NCBI GenBank assembly: GCA_028554645.1
Contig: JAQOOI010000057.1
Coordinates: forward strand, 372,001-436,000
DNA length: 64,000 nt
Origin: Omphalotus guepiniiformis
Taxonomy: Eukaryota > Basidiomycota > Agaricomycetes > Agaricales > Omphalotaceae
Direction of reading: 5' to 3'
This document shows, one piece after another, positions 1-10,438 of the stretch. The position numbers and the translations under genes are program-made. Position 1 is the first letter of the stretch; each line of letters starts with the position of its first letter. The notes below the pieces were generated by a model. It saw only the letters and a list, made by a program, of their open reading frames with translations, ran no database searches and was not told the origin of the DNA.

Positions 1-267
1 GCGCGCTGCTGCTGCTGGGCAGCGTCGACCTCTTTCGCCACTTTTAAGGTGACTACATAGGTACCCTTCTTGCAACCACCGCAATTGTACCGGCCAGGCG
101 CCGGCTGAGGGTTGTTGGGATAAGTGCATTTGGAGTTGTTGCACTTGTTGTGCCAAGCAGAAGGCCAATTGGCGGGGAGGGGATCCTTCTTGACTGTAGA
201 GCGATGGGGATACCAATTAGAAATGTCTAAAAAACCCAAAGTAAAGAGTGTTAGACTCACAAAACAT
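1..267 (-). CDS. Cysteine-rich protein, 5' exons only (runs off left edge)
   Basis: The minus strand has an ATG at 267, a 7-nt first exon, a 34-nt putative intron (GTGAGT donor at 260, CTAAC branch site, TTTTTTAG acceptor ending at 227) and an open exon to the window edge. The visible protein begins MFYISNWYPHR and carries C-x4-C then C-x2-C (KCNNSKC and NCGGCKK), suggesting a small zinc-binding fold, followed by a Gln run at the edge. A TATATAAG sequence on the minus strand near 400-407 sits about 135 nt upstream of the ATG and could be its TATA box. I do not recognise the family. The intron is unusually short, so the exon 1 assignment is tentative; the second exon is better supported by its cysteine pattern. 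Confidence 0.4.
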
Positions 268-1392
268 TGCCGTTGATGAATAGATCTTTCAAAGATAGTT
301 GGAAAAGAGAAAGAACAGTGAAAGTAGCTCGAAAGCAAGGGTCAATGAGAGTGGGTAGTTGTTGTGATGAAAGACCTTGACGCTGGCGCGCATTCTCTTA
401 TATATGCCATATCAAAGCAACAGTGGCGCACGCAGCCCAGGCAAAGCCATTCACGAGTCTGGGGACACTTTGGAAACGGACAATGGTCAATGATCATCAG
501 TGGACATGGCCACTAGGACATTATCACTTTGAGGATCATCATAGTTTAGCGAACCACTCGAGAAATACATGACATAACGTCCAGGGTGTTTTTCTTGTTC
601 ACCTCTTGAGATAATTGTCCGCGTAGCGTGCATCAAGGAGTACCGGTACCACCAAGCCAGACCCCTTCGAAAATGTTGATCCAGATACCAATGTGAACGC
701 GGCGCTTTGATTGCAGTGACCAGCCAGTATGAGGTACAAAGAGTATACAGCATGTGTGGCTCAATCTGTCCTCGCGTAATCAGCCCAAGTGGTCCCGGTC
801 ATTGTCCATCAATGAAACGTCTACAACTCCTCACCAGCTGCCACAGAGCGTCGATGATCACGGTTCACATTGCACTCGAGCGGTTTCCTTTTTCTTCCAA
901 GTCAGGAACTTGATGCCCACTAACGTCCGTGTTTTGACCGTCAGGATGACAGAGTGTACCGGGCCATTCAATTTCAAGCAGAGAATCAAAGCCAAGTCAA
1001 AGCACCGGGAATTGATCCATTGGTTTTACATGTAGTACTATCGCCTGAGGATGAGAATGCAATAAAGTAGTTTCGGGGCCAAGACTCCTGCAACTGCAAA
1101 GCTTCAAGTTTAACGTTTGGAAGGACGGCTGGAACTGAGAAGAGAGCTGGAAGAGATCGTTCAACTTGGAAGTTTCAAGTTCAGTTCAAAGCTGTACTTG
1201 CCGTGTTTTAGCAACTTCGTCACATGCAAATGGAATGGGACTTGCAAAATGTCATTCTAACGCCATCCCGTATTCCATTGGCTTCCAAATGAATCATAGA
1301 CATAGAATTGGTATACCGCAGCTTATATCCAGCAAATGAACAAATCTGGTGGAGGAGGAAACAATACCGTGACAGAAAAAGAATACATGAAC
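268..1392. other. Intergenic stretch, no gene recognised
   Basis: The short open frames here overlap on both strands and show no recognisable domain or splice-consistent model. The only feature is a dispersed repeat copy at 907-1062, annotated separately. Confidence 0.5.
907..1062 (+). repeat. Dispersed repeat, copy A
   Basis: About 155 bp match the reverse complement of 25478-25645 at roughly 85-90 percent by eye, with shared stretches such as CTCATCCTCAGGCGATA (on the copy B strand) and GTCATCCTGACGGTC. Neither copy encodes a recognisable protein. The copy at 25.5 kb abuts the broken OMA1-like pseudogene. Probably a fragment of an unidentified transposable element. Confidence 0.65.
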
Positions 1393-3417
1393 GTCACGGT
1401 TATCGTCACGCTTGTGACTTGCCTGTTTCCTACTCTCATACTCAGGAATGATACTCGACGTGAAACACGCTGATAAAAGCAAGCCTTTCGACGACAAGTC
1501 GTCCGAAGGCGATAGTTTCGAATGTGACACCCTTAACGCCGTTGAAATTCGGGGACAATTCATCGCTTATGCAGTCGCTCAGTTTGTGAACCAGTTTCGG
1601 ACTCATTTGTTCATGGCTCACGCTCGATTCATGCGCCAGCATCACGCCGGCGCAGTCGTTTCTGCTGAATTTGCGCACAGCGAGGAAAACTACCTCGCCG
1701 ATTCTCTCTCCCGTTATACCCGTGCGACTCCGGAGGCTCGTCGCATCGACACCACAGTCAAGATGCTGGCAACAATTCGAGCGCAGCTGATGCTCGACAA
1801 CAATGCGCCTGTGTTCAAGGTCTGGGATCCCAGAGAGAACTGTGTCGTTCTTCTCAAAGATGCGTGGCGTGTTGCGTCTGTCAAGGCCGACGGTAAAGTA
1901 TATGAGCTTTTGAAGGAGAAGGTCGTGGAGAATGTCCCGACGTGTCTACGAGCGGGAGATGTGAACCCTGGAGCGGCTAATCACCTCACTCGCACTCACG
2001 ATTATGATCCCGACTATGATCCCGACACTCCATGGCGGAAGCGCCAACATTATCGTTTGGTCCTCCAAGAGGTCTGCCGAGGCGATCTCAGCACGTTCAA
2101 CGATGTGAAGGAGTTGCTATCTGCCATGCTTCATGCATTGATTGGTGAGTCTATGCCGATTTTCTCCATGGCGTACGCAGTGATTCAACGCTCTGTATTT
2201 TAGCTCATGACCAGGCTTACTCAAAGGCAGGAATACTGCATCGTGACATTAGTGTTGGGAATATCCTGATAACTGAGGACGGGAAGGGATTACTTGCTGA
2301 TTGGGAGGTCGCAAAGTCGATATCAGAACAAGCGAATGCGCAACCTGAATGCATAGTACGTATCTGCTATAGTTTTCTTGCCAACGTTGCTAATATCTGA
2401 GTAATCCTTAGGGCACCTGGCAATTCATTTCAGGTGCCCTCCTCGCTGAGCTAGTACGTCATGCCACGCGTGTAGATGACTTGGAGTCCTACTTTCATGT
2501 CCTCGGGTGGATCGCATTGCAGTTCACCAGGCACTCGAAAGACCCATACCTCGTCGAGAAGCATCTTGAATTCGCCTACAACGACGTTGACAAGCTGGAA
2601 GATAAAGTTGTGGGTGGTTCTCAGAAGATCCTCCACATGGGCCAAGCTGCTTTGGCCAAAACTGGATTTAACCCAGGACCTTTAGCTGACTTGATCAAAG
2701 ATCTTGAGGAAACCTTCGCTTCGCGCTATGCTGATGACCCAGACCCTGACCACGTCGACATCGCTCTAGAAGCACTTGCCAGAGACAATCTCAGTGCAAA
2801 AGAACGGACCTATCATTTGAATAACCTTAACTACCGAACTTATGAGCGGCGGAAACGGCTCGAATCTTCAGAATGGATCATCAACCGGTTCAAGGCAGCT
2901 ATAGCATCCTATAAATGATTTGAACATTCTCTCGAGCGGTACGCAATACAACTCCCAGTATAGAAGAACACTCGTAAGGTTACTGCCCGGCCCTCCGTCG
3001 AGGTGGCAGAGTTCGAGTGTCCACAGGAAACCGAGCCACAAGTAAAGCTTTAATATACATATCGGAAGCTAGGAACCGAGTTGTCAACGCTACATCCAAT
3101 CGATTCAAAAGGAATAGGAAAACCATCTCACTTTATATTCTGTAAATCCGTTAGATCTGAAAACGCCGTATCGTTCTCGTTTGGAATTGGTCTTTCACTC
3201 ATTGTATCCGGATACTTTGTACCGCCTTGGTTAGCTACTATGGTTGATGCAGTTATAGCCTCAGATTTCGCTTCGCGTGCACGGTTCAAATGCTGGAAGT
3301 ATAAACGCAGGATGATGAAGATTAGAACTTCGATGCAGTTGCTGACCAGCATACTCCCTATTCCGAGACGATACTCTGGTGCATCCTGAGCGCGGTAGAA
3401 GAATGGGCCTGGTGGAA
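1393..3417 (+). repeat. Inverted segmental duplication, copy A
   Basis: This block holds a FunK1 kinase gene and the final exon of the converging MFS transporter gene. It is repeated in reverse orientation at 9941-11884 with high identity over most of its length. One edge lies 9 bp inside the last MFS intron; the other lies just upstream of the FunK1 reading frame, next to a GTCACGCTTGTGAC near-palindrome. Each copy carries deletions the other lacks. Confidence 0.85.
1448..2918 (+). CDS. FunK1-type fungal protein kinase, copy 1
   Basis: Three exons (1448-2144, 2204-2355, 2412-2918) join in frame to about 451 aa. The catalytic loop is HRDISVGN (about residues 245-252); the DFG position reads DWE (about 265-267), as is common in FunK1 kinases, and a candidate ATP-binding Lys lies in VVLLKDAW. 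FunK1 is an expanded basidiomycete family distantly related to other eukaryotic kinases, with substrates unknown. Compared with the second copy, 99 nt (33 codons) are missing in frame just before the VW strand, between two TGTGTT repeats, removing part of the N-lobe. A run of tandem YDPD codons is also duplicated. The reading frame begins right after an AG, so upstream exons may exist or have been lost. It converges on the MFS gene. Reading frame intact, catalytic competence doubtful. Confidence 0.7.
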
Positions 3418-5342
3418 TAAAAGTATAAGGATAACTACGTCGTTCTATCTATATCGTGACATGTCACTCACCACTGATGTTCCCTACGCAAGCACCTAGC
3501 CATATCAAAGCGCTCGTAATCTGCTTTTTTGTTTGACCAGCAGTGTTACTCGTAATAAGACTAAGTCCTAACACAAAGGATGCTTGATACGACCCAGTAA
3601 GGTAGTAACAAACCAATCTTCCAGCCGAGGCATCTTGAGGTGCAAGAAGAAATCCGAGTGTACCTGCGATTGTAGGAAGCATGAATAATATGCAGACGTA
3701 TGTACGTGAATTTGCTGGTAAACGATCGTTGATGATTGCGCTTGTTATATTCTCAGTACATATGCTATTTGATACGCAGAAGAAGAAAGGGAGATCAGAC
3801 TCACCCAAGTCCGATCCAAATGCAGACCAGGGCTCCTTGTGGTATCCCAAGAAGCGTTGTTTGTAGGGTATTGAATCCAAGACCTTTGATGATGAGAGTT
3901 GAGAACTAGATGCACAGCGTATACATGTGTAAGGTTTACAATAAGAGTTGAATCAACAAGAACGAGACTGACATTACTTATCCCTCCATTAGGTATATTC
4001 CCGAATAGACCCAAAAAGAAGAACATCCAGGTCTTAATATCAACCAACGTCTCTCTGAACTGATCCCATTTGAATATCTTATTCTCTACTCCAGTTTGGT
4101 TACCACGTAAACGCGCTACAGCCATAAGTCGTTCGTCTCGAGTGAATGTTCTCGCAGTTGGAGGAGAATCAGGAAGAAGAAAGTAGAGAACGATACCCCA
4201 TATTGCGCAGAGGGCGCCGACTATAAGAAATCTGTGACAACATAGTTGGCCTGCAATGAGTCCTGCAGGGTTCATGCAGAGTAATACGAACTCACTCATA
4301 TTTCCAACTTGGAAGGGCACCCTTGATGTGACCTATCCCATATCCAAGGAGTCCGCCACCAGCGACACCTAGACCATTCGCAGCATACCAAGTTGAAATG
4401 CGTGAAGGCTGCTCAGAACGTTTATAGAACATGGTTGTTATGAGCATAAATCTAATAGCAAGCCAACCGTGAATTCAAAGGGCCTAATCATAAAGATGTG
4501 GACAGTACATACGCAGGATCAGCAATGGCTTCGAATGCTCCTGAGAGGATACGAAGAATAGCCAGTTCGATGAAATTCCGCGAAGCGGCTTGCGCCCTAA
4601 AACACGAAGTGTGTGTTGGTTTACTACTTACGTCGAAAAGATGAATCGTACATCAATAAAACACCCCAAAGGAAGATATTGATCGCAAGGTATTTTGCAC
4701 TTGGGGACCTTTGCATGAGGATATTTGAAGGAAGACCCCAGATGAGCCAGCCAAAGTAGAATACGGATGACAGCCAGCTGGGTAACGCAGTGAATGTTTT
4801 CAATAATAGTGAGGGTACGAATCCACGAACGACAAACCTATATTCCTCCCCCGAGAGGTGTAAGTCATCTCTGATGCCGAATATAGCAGCATATGATAAC
4901 GTCGTCTTGTCGATGTACTGTCGTAGTATTACTCTTGTCAGAGATTGCATCCTGTTCTGACTGAAAAACAACTAACGTAGAAAGCATAGCATACCGCTAG
5001 GCTATCAAGAACAAAAATGAGCTGTAAGTTATCATTCATCCCGAACAACCACCCAAAGACTCACCAAGGCAAAACCAAACGATCAATCTTCCTTACTAAC
5101 CTCCTCTCCACTCCAACATCAATATCATCATCCCTCCCATACTTCTCCAAAGCCTCCACATAAAAATCATCCAACGGTTCTCGATTCCACAAACGCTTTA
5201 GCGACCAAGCCCTCGAGCCAAGAAGATCCGCGTCGCTCGTCGAGGTGTACTTCAAGTTGTAATTACCGCTACTGGAAGACACACCAGGATCAATTGCAAG
5301 CTGCTCGATATGAGATACGTCCAGATCGATCTTAGAGGACAT
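3128..5342 (-). CDS. MFS transporter, allantoate permease/Dal5 type (anion:cation symporter family)
   Basis: A multi-exon minus-strand gene reads through the landmarks of the Dal5/allantoate permease family: YIDKTTLSYAAIFG (first helix), FYFGWLIWGLPSN, IFLWGVLLM, ILRILSGAFEAIADP, ISTWYAANGLG, FLIVGALCAIWGIVL, then the six-helix C-terminal half and a tail containing DLTD. Introns have standard borders; for example one ends CCACCAG at 3409 before the last exon. The product should be a 12-helix plasma-membrane symporter for small organic anions or vitamins such as allantoate, ureidosuccinate or nicotinate; the substrate cannot be told from sequence. The splice joining residues around VLPW to YIDKT is uncertain, so a small lesion there cannot be excluded. 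The last exon is duplicated inverted at about 9.95 kb. Confidence 0.75.
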
Positions 5343-6087
5343 TTTGTTGGAATACTGACCCCCGGGACTGCTGCCTTTAGCTATGTAGTGAATGCCTGGG
5401 GAAACAGTGTGGGGTAAGAAGAGATAGCGCTACTTTAACCCCACGTTTTAAACAGCAAGCGGAGGTTAGAGCTTGACGCGATCATCGGCCCGGGGAGCGG
5501 ACCGACTGGCGAATGACCTGCACGTCGTCCACTGCATATATGCGCGTACTAGTGTGCTTAACGAAACAGGAAGAGGTTTGCATATCTTTTACAACCAATA
5601 AATGGGACACCGTTTGCACCACCACCGCCATTGAAAGAAGTAATTGACCCGTCAAACTGTGCCCGTAGTCGTAAATTACGGGCTGCTGCGTTAAACTATG
5701 ACTCCTCATGAGCTCGTCAGTCTCGTTTCTGTGGGTTCCGGTAAGTCAGGTTGTTCATGCATTATAGACATTGGGTGAGGCCTTTTGACATTCGCTTTCA
5801 GGAAGACAGGGTTCAGCTTTGGATCATCGTGATCTTCGGTATCATGATTCCACCTCCGAGCCAGCATATGTATCACCCAGTACAGCCTAGTCCATGATGA
5901 TAGATCCCGCACAGCCACGATTTGAGTTGTAAAGCATTCACCGGGTGCTCCTGAAAGCCTGTGTTCCAAGGATCAATCAAAACGGCCAAGCAGAGTTCAA
6001 TTGAGAAATCGGTCTACAAATACAGCGACCTATGGACTATTAGAACAATCTCAAAGCCGCAACATCACCAACTCTCTTAACAACACA
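5343..6087. other. Divergent promoter interval
   Basis: Intergenic DNA between the divergently oriented MFS and ankyrin genes. Short open frames on the minus strand show no domain or convincing splice structure. No repeat noticed. Confidence 0.5.
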
Positions 6088-6935
6088 ATGGAATCCGAAG
6101 GTACGTTGGTACAAACATAGACACTCACCAACCCTCAGATTCTGATGCTAAGAACTCCACAGACAAATGGAATCAACTCTGCAAAAATTCCCAGCAAATC
6201 CAACAATTCCTCGTAGACAACAACGATCGCTTCACATCAGCATACTCAGACTGCCAGGGTATTCTGGAATACGCAATTCAAACCGGACGCGCTGATATTG
6301 CTGCACTGATTCTCTCAAACGGCGGTCGAATCACTAAACCAATCTTTCTGGGGTCCTGGGAGGCCATGTCAATCCCAGTGTTCCAATCCATGCTTGATGC
6401 TGGCTGGGACATCAACCGTCAGGAAGACTGGCGAGACACTCTCACCGAAGCCATGCGAATCTCCACCAAAGAGAAAAGTCTGGAAATTGTGAAGTGGCTC
6501 ATTGCACACGGCGCTGACCCATCTATGCAACAGCCACTACGAAGCAGACTATCAGAGGCGGCGATATTCTCGTCGACGGATGTTATGTTGGTTCTCATCC
6601 AATCTGGACTCGAAATCAATGGGTCTAGGGCGCTGGAGAATGCGGCTAGGAAAGGCAGGGTCGATATGGTGATATTTCTGCTGGACAATGGTGCGGATGT
6701 GAATGAGGTGAATGATAATTCTTGGACGAGGTTGCATGAGTATGAGAAAGGAGTTGGGACGGCGTTGCATGCGGCTGCTGCTCATGGACAAATAGATGTG
6801 GTGAAGGTTCTGCTAGAGAGAGGTGCGGATCTAGATATGAAAGATAATAACGGGAAGACTGCATTGGAGAGAGCAGCGGGCGAAGGACAAGAGGATGTAG
6901 TTGCCTTTTTGAAACGTTACAGTGGCCGTTCTTAG
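6088..6935 (+). CDS. Ankyrin-repeat protein
   Basis: A 13-nt first exon (6088-6100) is joined over a 38-nt intron (GTACGT to CCTCAG, with a CTCAC branch) to an open exon, giving 269 aa. Ankyrin units are clear in the second half: GRVDMVIFLLDNGADVNE, then GTALHAAAAHGQIDVVKVLL with ERGADLDMKD, then GKTALERAAGEGQEDVVAFL. Weaker, degenerate units precede them (for example GRADIAALILSNGG and KSLEIVKWLIAHGAD). No other domain, signal peptide or membrane segment is visible. Probably a protein-interaction adaptor in the cytosol or nucleus; partner unknown. The start is chosen because the splice restores the frame and adds more repeat-like sequence than the internal Met at 6366. Confidence 0.8.
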
Positions 6936-7562
6936 TAATGTTGAAATTACGAACGCTTCAAGTTCTGGCTTGGCTCGTATATAGGATGAATATTGCACAT
7001 TCTTCATACGACCTCACTATGAAGTGTGGGTGAACTCAGACTGGGACATATCGACATAAGCCATGGCATAGACGTACTTTACGATACCCAGCCCCAATCT
7101 CAGCCACTTTCAAGCATCCTCCGGCTCCGCTTACATCGCTGCAACAGAATTCCATGACCAGGGACGAACAGGCCAAAAATACTAGAATCAGAAAATCAAG
7201 TTATAACAGATCGTCAGAGTGAGCAATGCATTGCAAAGGCAATGAAGGTCGCCGGCAAATCGCCGTTACAATGTGTGTGCCGAACCAGCCGGGCCTCCCA
7301 ATTTGGGCGACGTCAGAAATGTTCCAAGGTCTCCACTAAGCCAGTTGCCCACCGTCATCCAATTTCATCCTCCTCTCTCCTATTTCATTCTTTCCCTATC
7401 GATTTACCTCTAAATTTCTTTGTTTTTGTTGAATTTTCATTTTCTCGTCCTCCTCGTTCGTTCTCCTTTAAAACTATACAGTGTTCTCGACTTTGGGAAG
7501 CGGAACGGAAGTAAGAAAGTTGTGCGGTGCCGAGGATTGGATACGTGAGTTATTGACTTATC
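6936..7562. other. Promoter region of the small membrane-protein gene
   Basis: No gene recognised. The 200 bp before the next gene are strongly pyrimidine-rich (CT runs around 7360-7475), a common feature of fungal promoters lacking a TATA box. Confidence 0.4.
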
Positions 7563-8285
7563 ATGGCTACTTTGTATGTCTTTTTTTTCTTCTTCTTCTT
7601 TGGTTTAGGAGCACTAATCTTCTTTTTTAGAGTGGATATCATTGCATTGGTCGCTGTATGTTGCTATCATTTGCCAGCGATGTTTAACTTGACCATTAAT
7701 TGCGCTTTGCTCGTTTCAACAGACCATTGCTCTGTTCGGTGGAATCATCTATGGTGTAATACTTGTAGCAAGCTCTATACAAGATAGTATGCAGTCTACA
7801 AAGGAGCGGTATGTCTGTCTCATACACATCGTGCCTTTGCGATCACTAATCAAAATCTCTCCTACTTCCTGCTTCCTACTTCCCTCTGAAGGCTAAAAGA
7901 AAGAGGGCTAGACATATCAAATAAAGGTGTATCCGTGAAAACATCTAAACGAATGAACAGAGAGGACTACGTCGACGCTACACAGCGGTACGTTCTTCGT
8001 TGGCTACACTCTTATCTTGACGCTCACTCCTCGGCTCAACGTCAATTTCAATTTCCATTTCCATATTTCATTCCCCGTCATTCCAGAGGATTCCTAAAAG
8101 CAGTGGAAGCATCCTCATTCAAAAGAGGTGGCGCCAATGCTACCGAATCTACCCCCGTCACATCCCATCTCAGTGCGCCTGTGCCTCCGCTGGCCCATAG
8201 ATCCAACTCATCCTCGAGTATCAATTCCTTTAACTCGGAGGAGAAAAAGAAAAGAGGATTTTTTTCGAGGAAGAAGACCAATTAG
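7563..8285 (+). CDS. Small single-pass membrane protein, function unknown
   Basis: Five exons (7563-7573, 7631-7655, 7723-7808, 7892-7987, 8087-8285) with GTATGT/GTACGT donors and AG acceptors join perfectly in frame to 138 aa. Residues about 5-27 form one hydrophobic helix (VDIIALVATIALFGGIIYGV). A polar, charged stretch (SMQSTKERLKERGLD, TSKRMNREDYVDATQR) and a Ser-rich tail ending in the basic KKKRGFFSRKKTN follow. The short N terminus before the helix and the basic C-terminal region suggest an N-out/C-in or tail-in-cytosol organelle protein. The uniform splice structure and clean frame argue for a real, conserved host gene although I do not recognise it. Confidence 0.75.
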
Positions 8286-8639
8286 TCGTCTAAATGTTGG
8301 AGGCTGTTGGAGGGTCAATTCATTCAGTTCAGTCTGACAGCTGCACGCTGGACGTCGCGCCGCTGTCCTGAAGGCTGAACTAACTGAAAAAAGTCGTAGT
8401 GTGCGCTATGTTTGCAAAATTGAAGAATACATAGGGTTTTGGTATGTTACTTATCGGTATATAACGGACAGTTGAGCAGATATTAGGGATGTCTTTTTGC
8501 TAACTCTTTCCTTATTTCTCGTCTTAGTTTTCCACTTTCCTACTTGTTTATTGGGGCGCGGTGTGAATGAAAATACGCAGTCAATTTCGTTGTCGATTGT
8601 CAGAACATATGAGCCTAGACTTGAAGGCTGGGGCGCTGG

Positions 8640-8715
8640 GGCGTGGGTGGTGGCGGCGGTTGTCGTCGTTGTTGTTGTTGTTGTTGTCGTCGTCGTCGTT
8701 GTTCTTTCTTCGTTG
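8640..8715 (+). repeat. GTT/GTC trinucleotide microsatellite
   Basis: A run of GTT, GTC and GGC triplets that would read as poly-Val or, on the other strand, poly-Thr. It lies just upstream of the duplicated NTPase block and is not in a supported gene. Confidence 0.85.
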
Positions 8716-8732
8716 TAACTAAGCACCTCTTA

Positions 8733-9941
8733 GCACCTCGCCGTCATAACTGGTGACTCGTCGCGATCCTTCGCGATCTTAACGGTGTCAGTCATGGCTT
8801 CGACAGACTACTTGAGCAACATCGACGAATCCGCGTCTAGTGCCCAAGGCGAACAAGACTTTCGCCTGCTGAAATCCAGGTCTCCCTCACTGCCTATAGT
8901 TGTTACTGAAGCATGGGAGCAGTACAAAACCCGGGCCACTAACGTGTGGGGATTAGCCTTTAGCGATTCATACGCAGAACATCTTGGAATAACCCATACA
9001 TCAGATGTTTCGCAAATGGATGAAATCATGTCTATCTTGAAGAGTTGCATCAAAGAGGAGACTCTGAAACCGTTGTTGGATTATTATAGTGCGTCGAAGT
9101 CATTTTTTTCCTCACTCATACACGCTCAGTCGCCCTTTAGTTAAGCTGTCTTTGATCTCCGAGAGAGAGCTGTATGCACTACGGCGAGAAAGATTGATTC
9201 TCGATACCAATTGTAGGTTGTGCTCGCAGCTGTGGAAAAAGCTCGTGAAACTGACCGATCCTTTCTCTTGCACATAGCTCCTAGTAGGGGTTGGGCTTCA
9301 CTCTTGACCGTCTGCACTACAGAAGCAACAACTGTAAAGCGTGCATATGAAGATCTCCCGTTCCACGGTGGGACCGACAATTTGATTCTGCAGATCATGG
9401 AGTACTATCTGAGAAAATATCATTTGGCGAAAAGGGAAGGCGTACAACTACAGCATATCAATTATTCAATCTTCGGGCTACGAAAAAACGACGGTGCTGT
9501 GGATCAAGCGAGTCGACGGAAGTTCGCCTTCATGCTGAATTTGAGAGAGCCACTTCAACCGGATCACTACAGTATGTTCTTTTATTTTCTTTTTGGTTCA
9601 AGTTGAGCTGTTATGTACTGATAATTGTTTCAGCATATCCCCAAGCCGACCAAGATGTGGCGCAGTACTTTCAAGAGCTCTGGAGCTATTCAAACGTCCA
9701 GCAGCAAACGAGGATCGCTAACTTTCTTTCAGCTCTGTTTACCAGGGCCAAAGAGATTATCGCAACCCTCAAGTCGATTACAGGTCGGGAAGAACTCGCT
9801 CAGAGGTGGTATCGCTATCTCCAGAGCAACAGAGGAAATTTCTTGCACGAAGTCCTGACCAAAGTAAGGATTGAGTATATCAAAATTTAACAATGTGCTA
9901 AGGCTAGAGAACTCACGAACGAAATTTCCCCGAAGAGCAGT
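8733..9941 (+). repeat. Direct segmental duplication, copy A (NTPase 5' half)
   Basis: This block matches 11895-13134 in the same orientation at high identity, starting in the leader (ACCTCTTAGCACC) and continuing through four exons. It stops at the sequence CGAAGAGCAGT, exactly where the inverted FunK1/MFS block begins. Confidence 0.85.
8794..9941 (+). pseudogene. CRN-type P-loop NTPase, truncated copy 1
   Basis: Starts MASTDY like the second copy and keeps the same introns, but is dead in several ways. Within exon 2 a Trp codon is TAG (YQL-stop at about 9212). The nucleotide-binding loop is damaged by a 2-nt insertion, so the second copy's SSGYGKTR reads GYEKT and then shifts frame. The 3' half, including the DEAH box and C-terminal domain, is missing because the gene breaks off into the inverted block. 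Copy 1 does preserve an uninterrupted stretch, FLLHIAPSRGW through VKRAYEDLPFHGG, which shows what the ancestral protein looked like where copy 2 is shifted. Confidence 0.8.
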
Positions 9942-9949
9942 TCCACCAG

Positions 9950-10230
9950 GCCCGTTCTTCTACCGCGCTCAGGATGCACCAGAGTATCGTCTCGGAATAG
10001 GGAGTATGCTGGTCAGCAATTGCATCGAGGTTCTAATCTTCATCGTCCTGCGTTTATACTTCCAACATTTGAACCGTGCACGCGAAGCGAAATCTGAGGC
10101 TATAGCTGCATCAACCATAACACCCAACCAAGGCGGTACAAAATATCCGGATATAATAAGTGAAAGACCAACTCCAAACGAGAACGATACGGCGTTTTCA
10201 GATCTAACGGATTTACAGAATATAAAGTAA
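9950..10230 (+). pseudogene. Orphan last exon of the Dal5-type MFS gene
   Basis: This open stretch encodes the MFS C terminus (FFYRAQDAPEYRLGIG, a final helix, then DLTDLQNIK) almost identically to the last exon of the MFS gene at 3128-3408. It retains the intron's CCACCAG acceptor but none of the preceding exons. It is an exon carried along with the inverted duplication, not a separate gene, although the frame happens to stay open into the flanking NTPase remnant. Confidence 0.85.
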
Positions 10231-10438
10231 GATGATGTTCCTATTCCTTTTGAATCGATTGGATGTAGTGTTGACGCTCGAATCCTAGCTTCCGATATGT
10301 ATATTAAAGCTTTACTTGTGGCTCGGTTTCCTGTCGACACTCGAACTCTGCCACCTCGACGGAGGGTCGGGCAGTTCCCTTACGAGTGTTCTTCTATACT
10401 GGGAGTCGTATTGGGTACCGCTCGAGAGAATGTTCAGA

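Noticed and set aside
8451..8726. Threonine-rich protein on the minus strand (and valine-rich on the plus strand)
   Set aside because: Both are translations of a GTT/GTC microsatellite with no flanking gene structure.
9871..10230. A seemingly novel 119-aa protein
   Set aside because: It is the duplicated last exon of the MFS transporter fused by chance to the 3' remnant of the NTPase copy; no independent start or promoter is supported.
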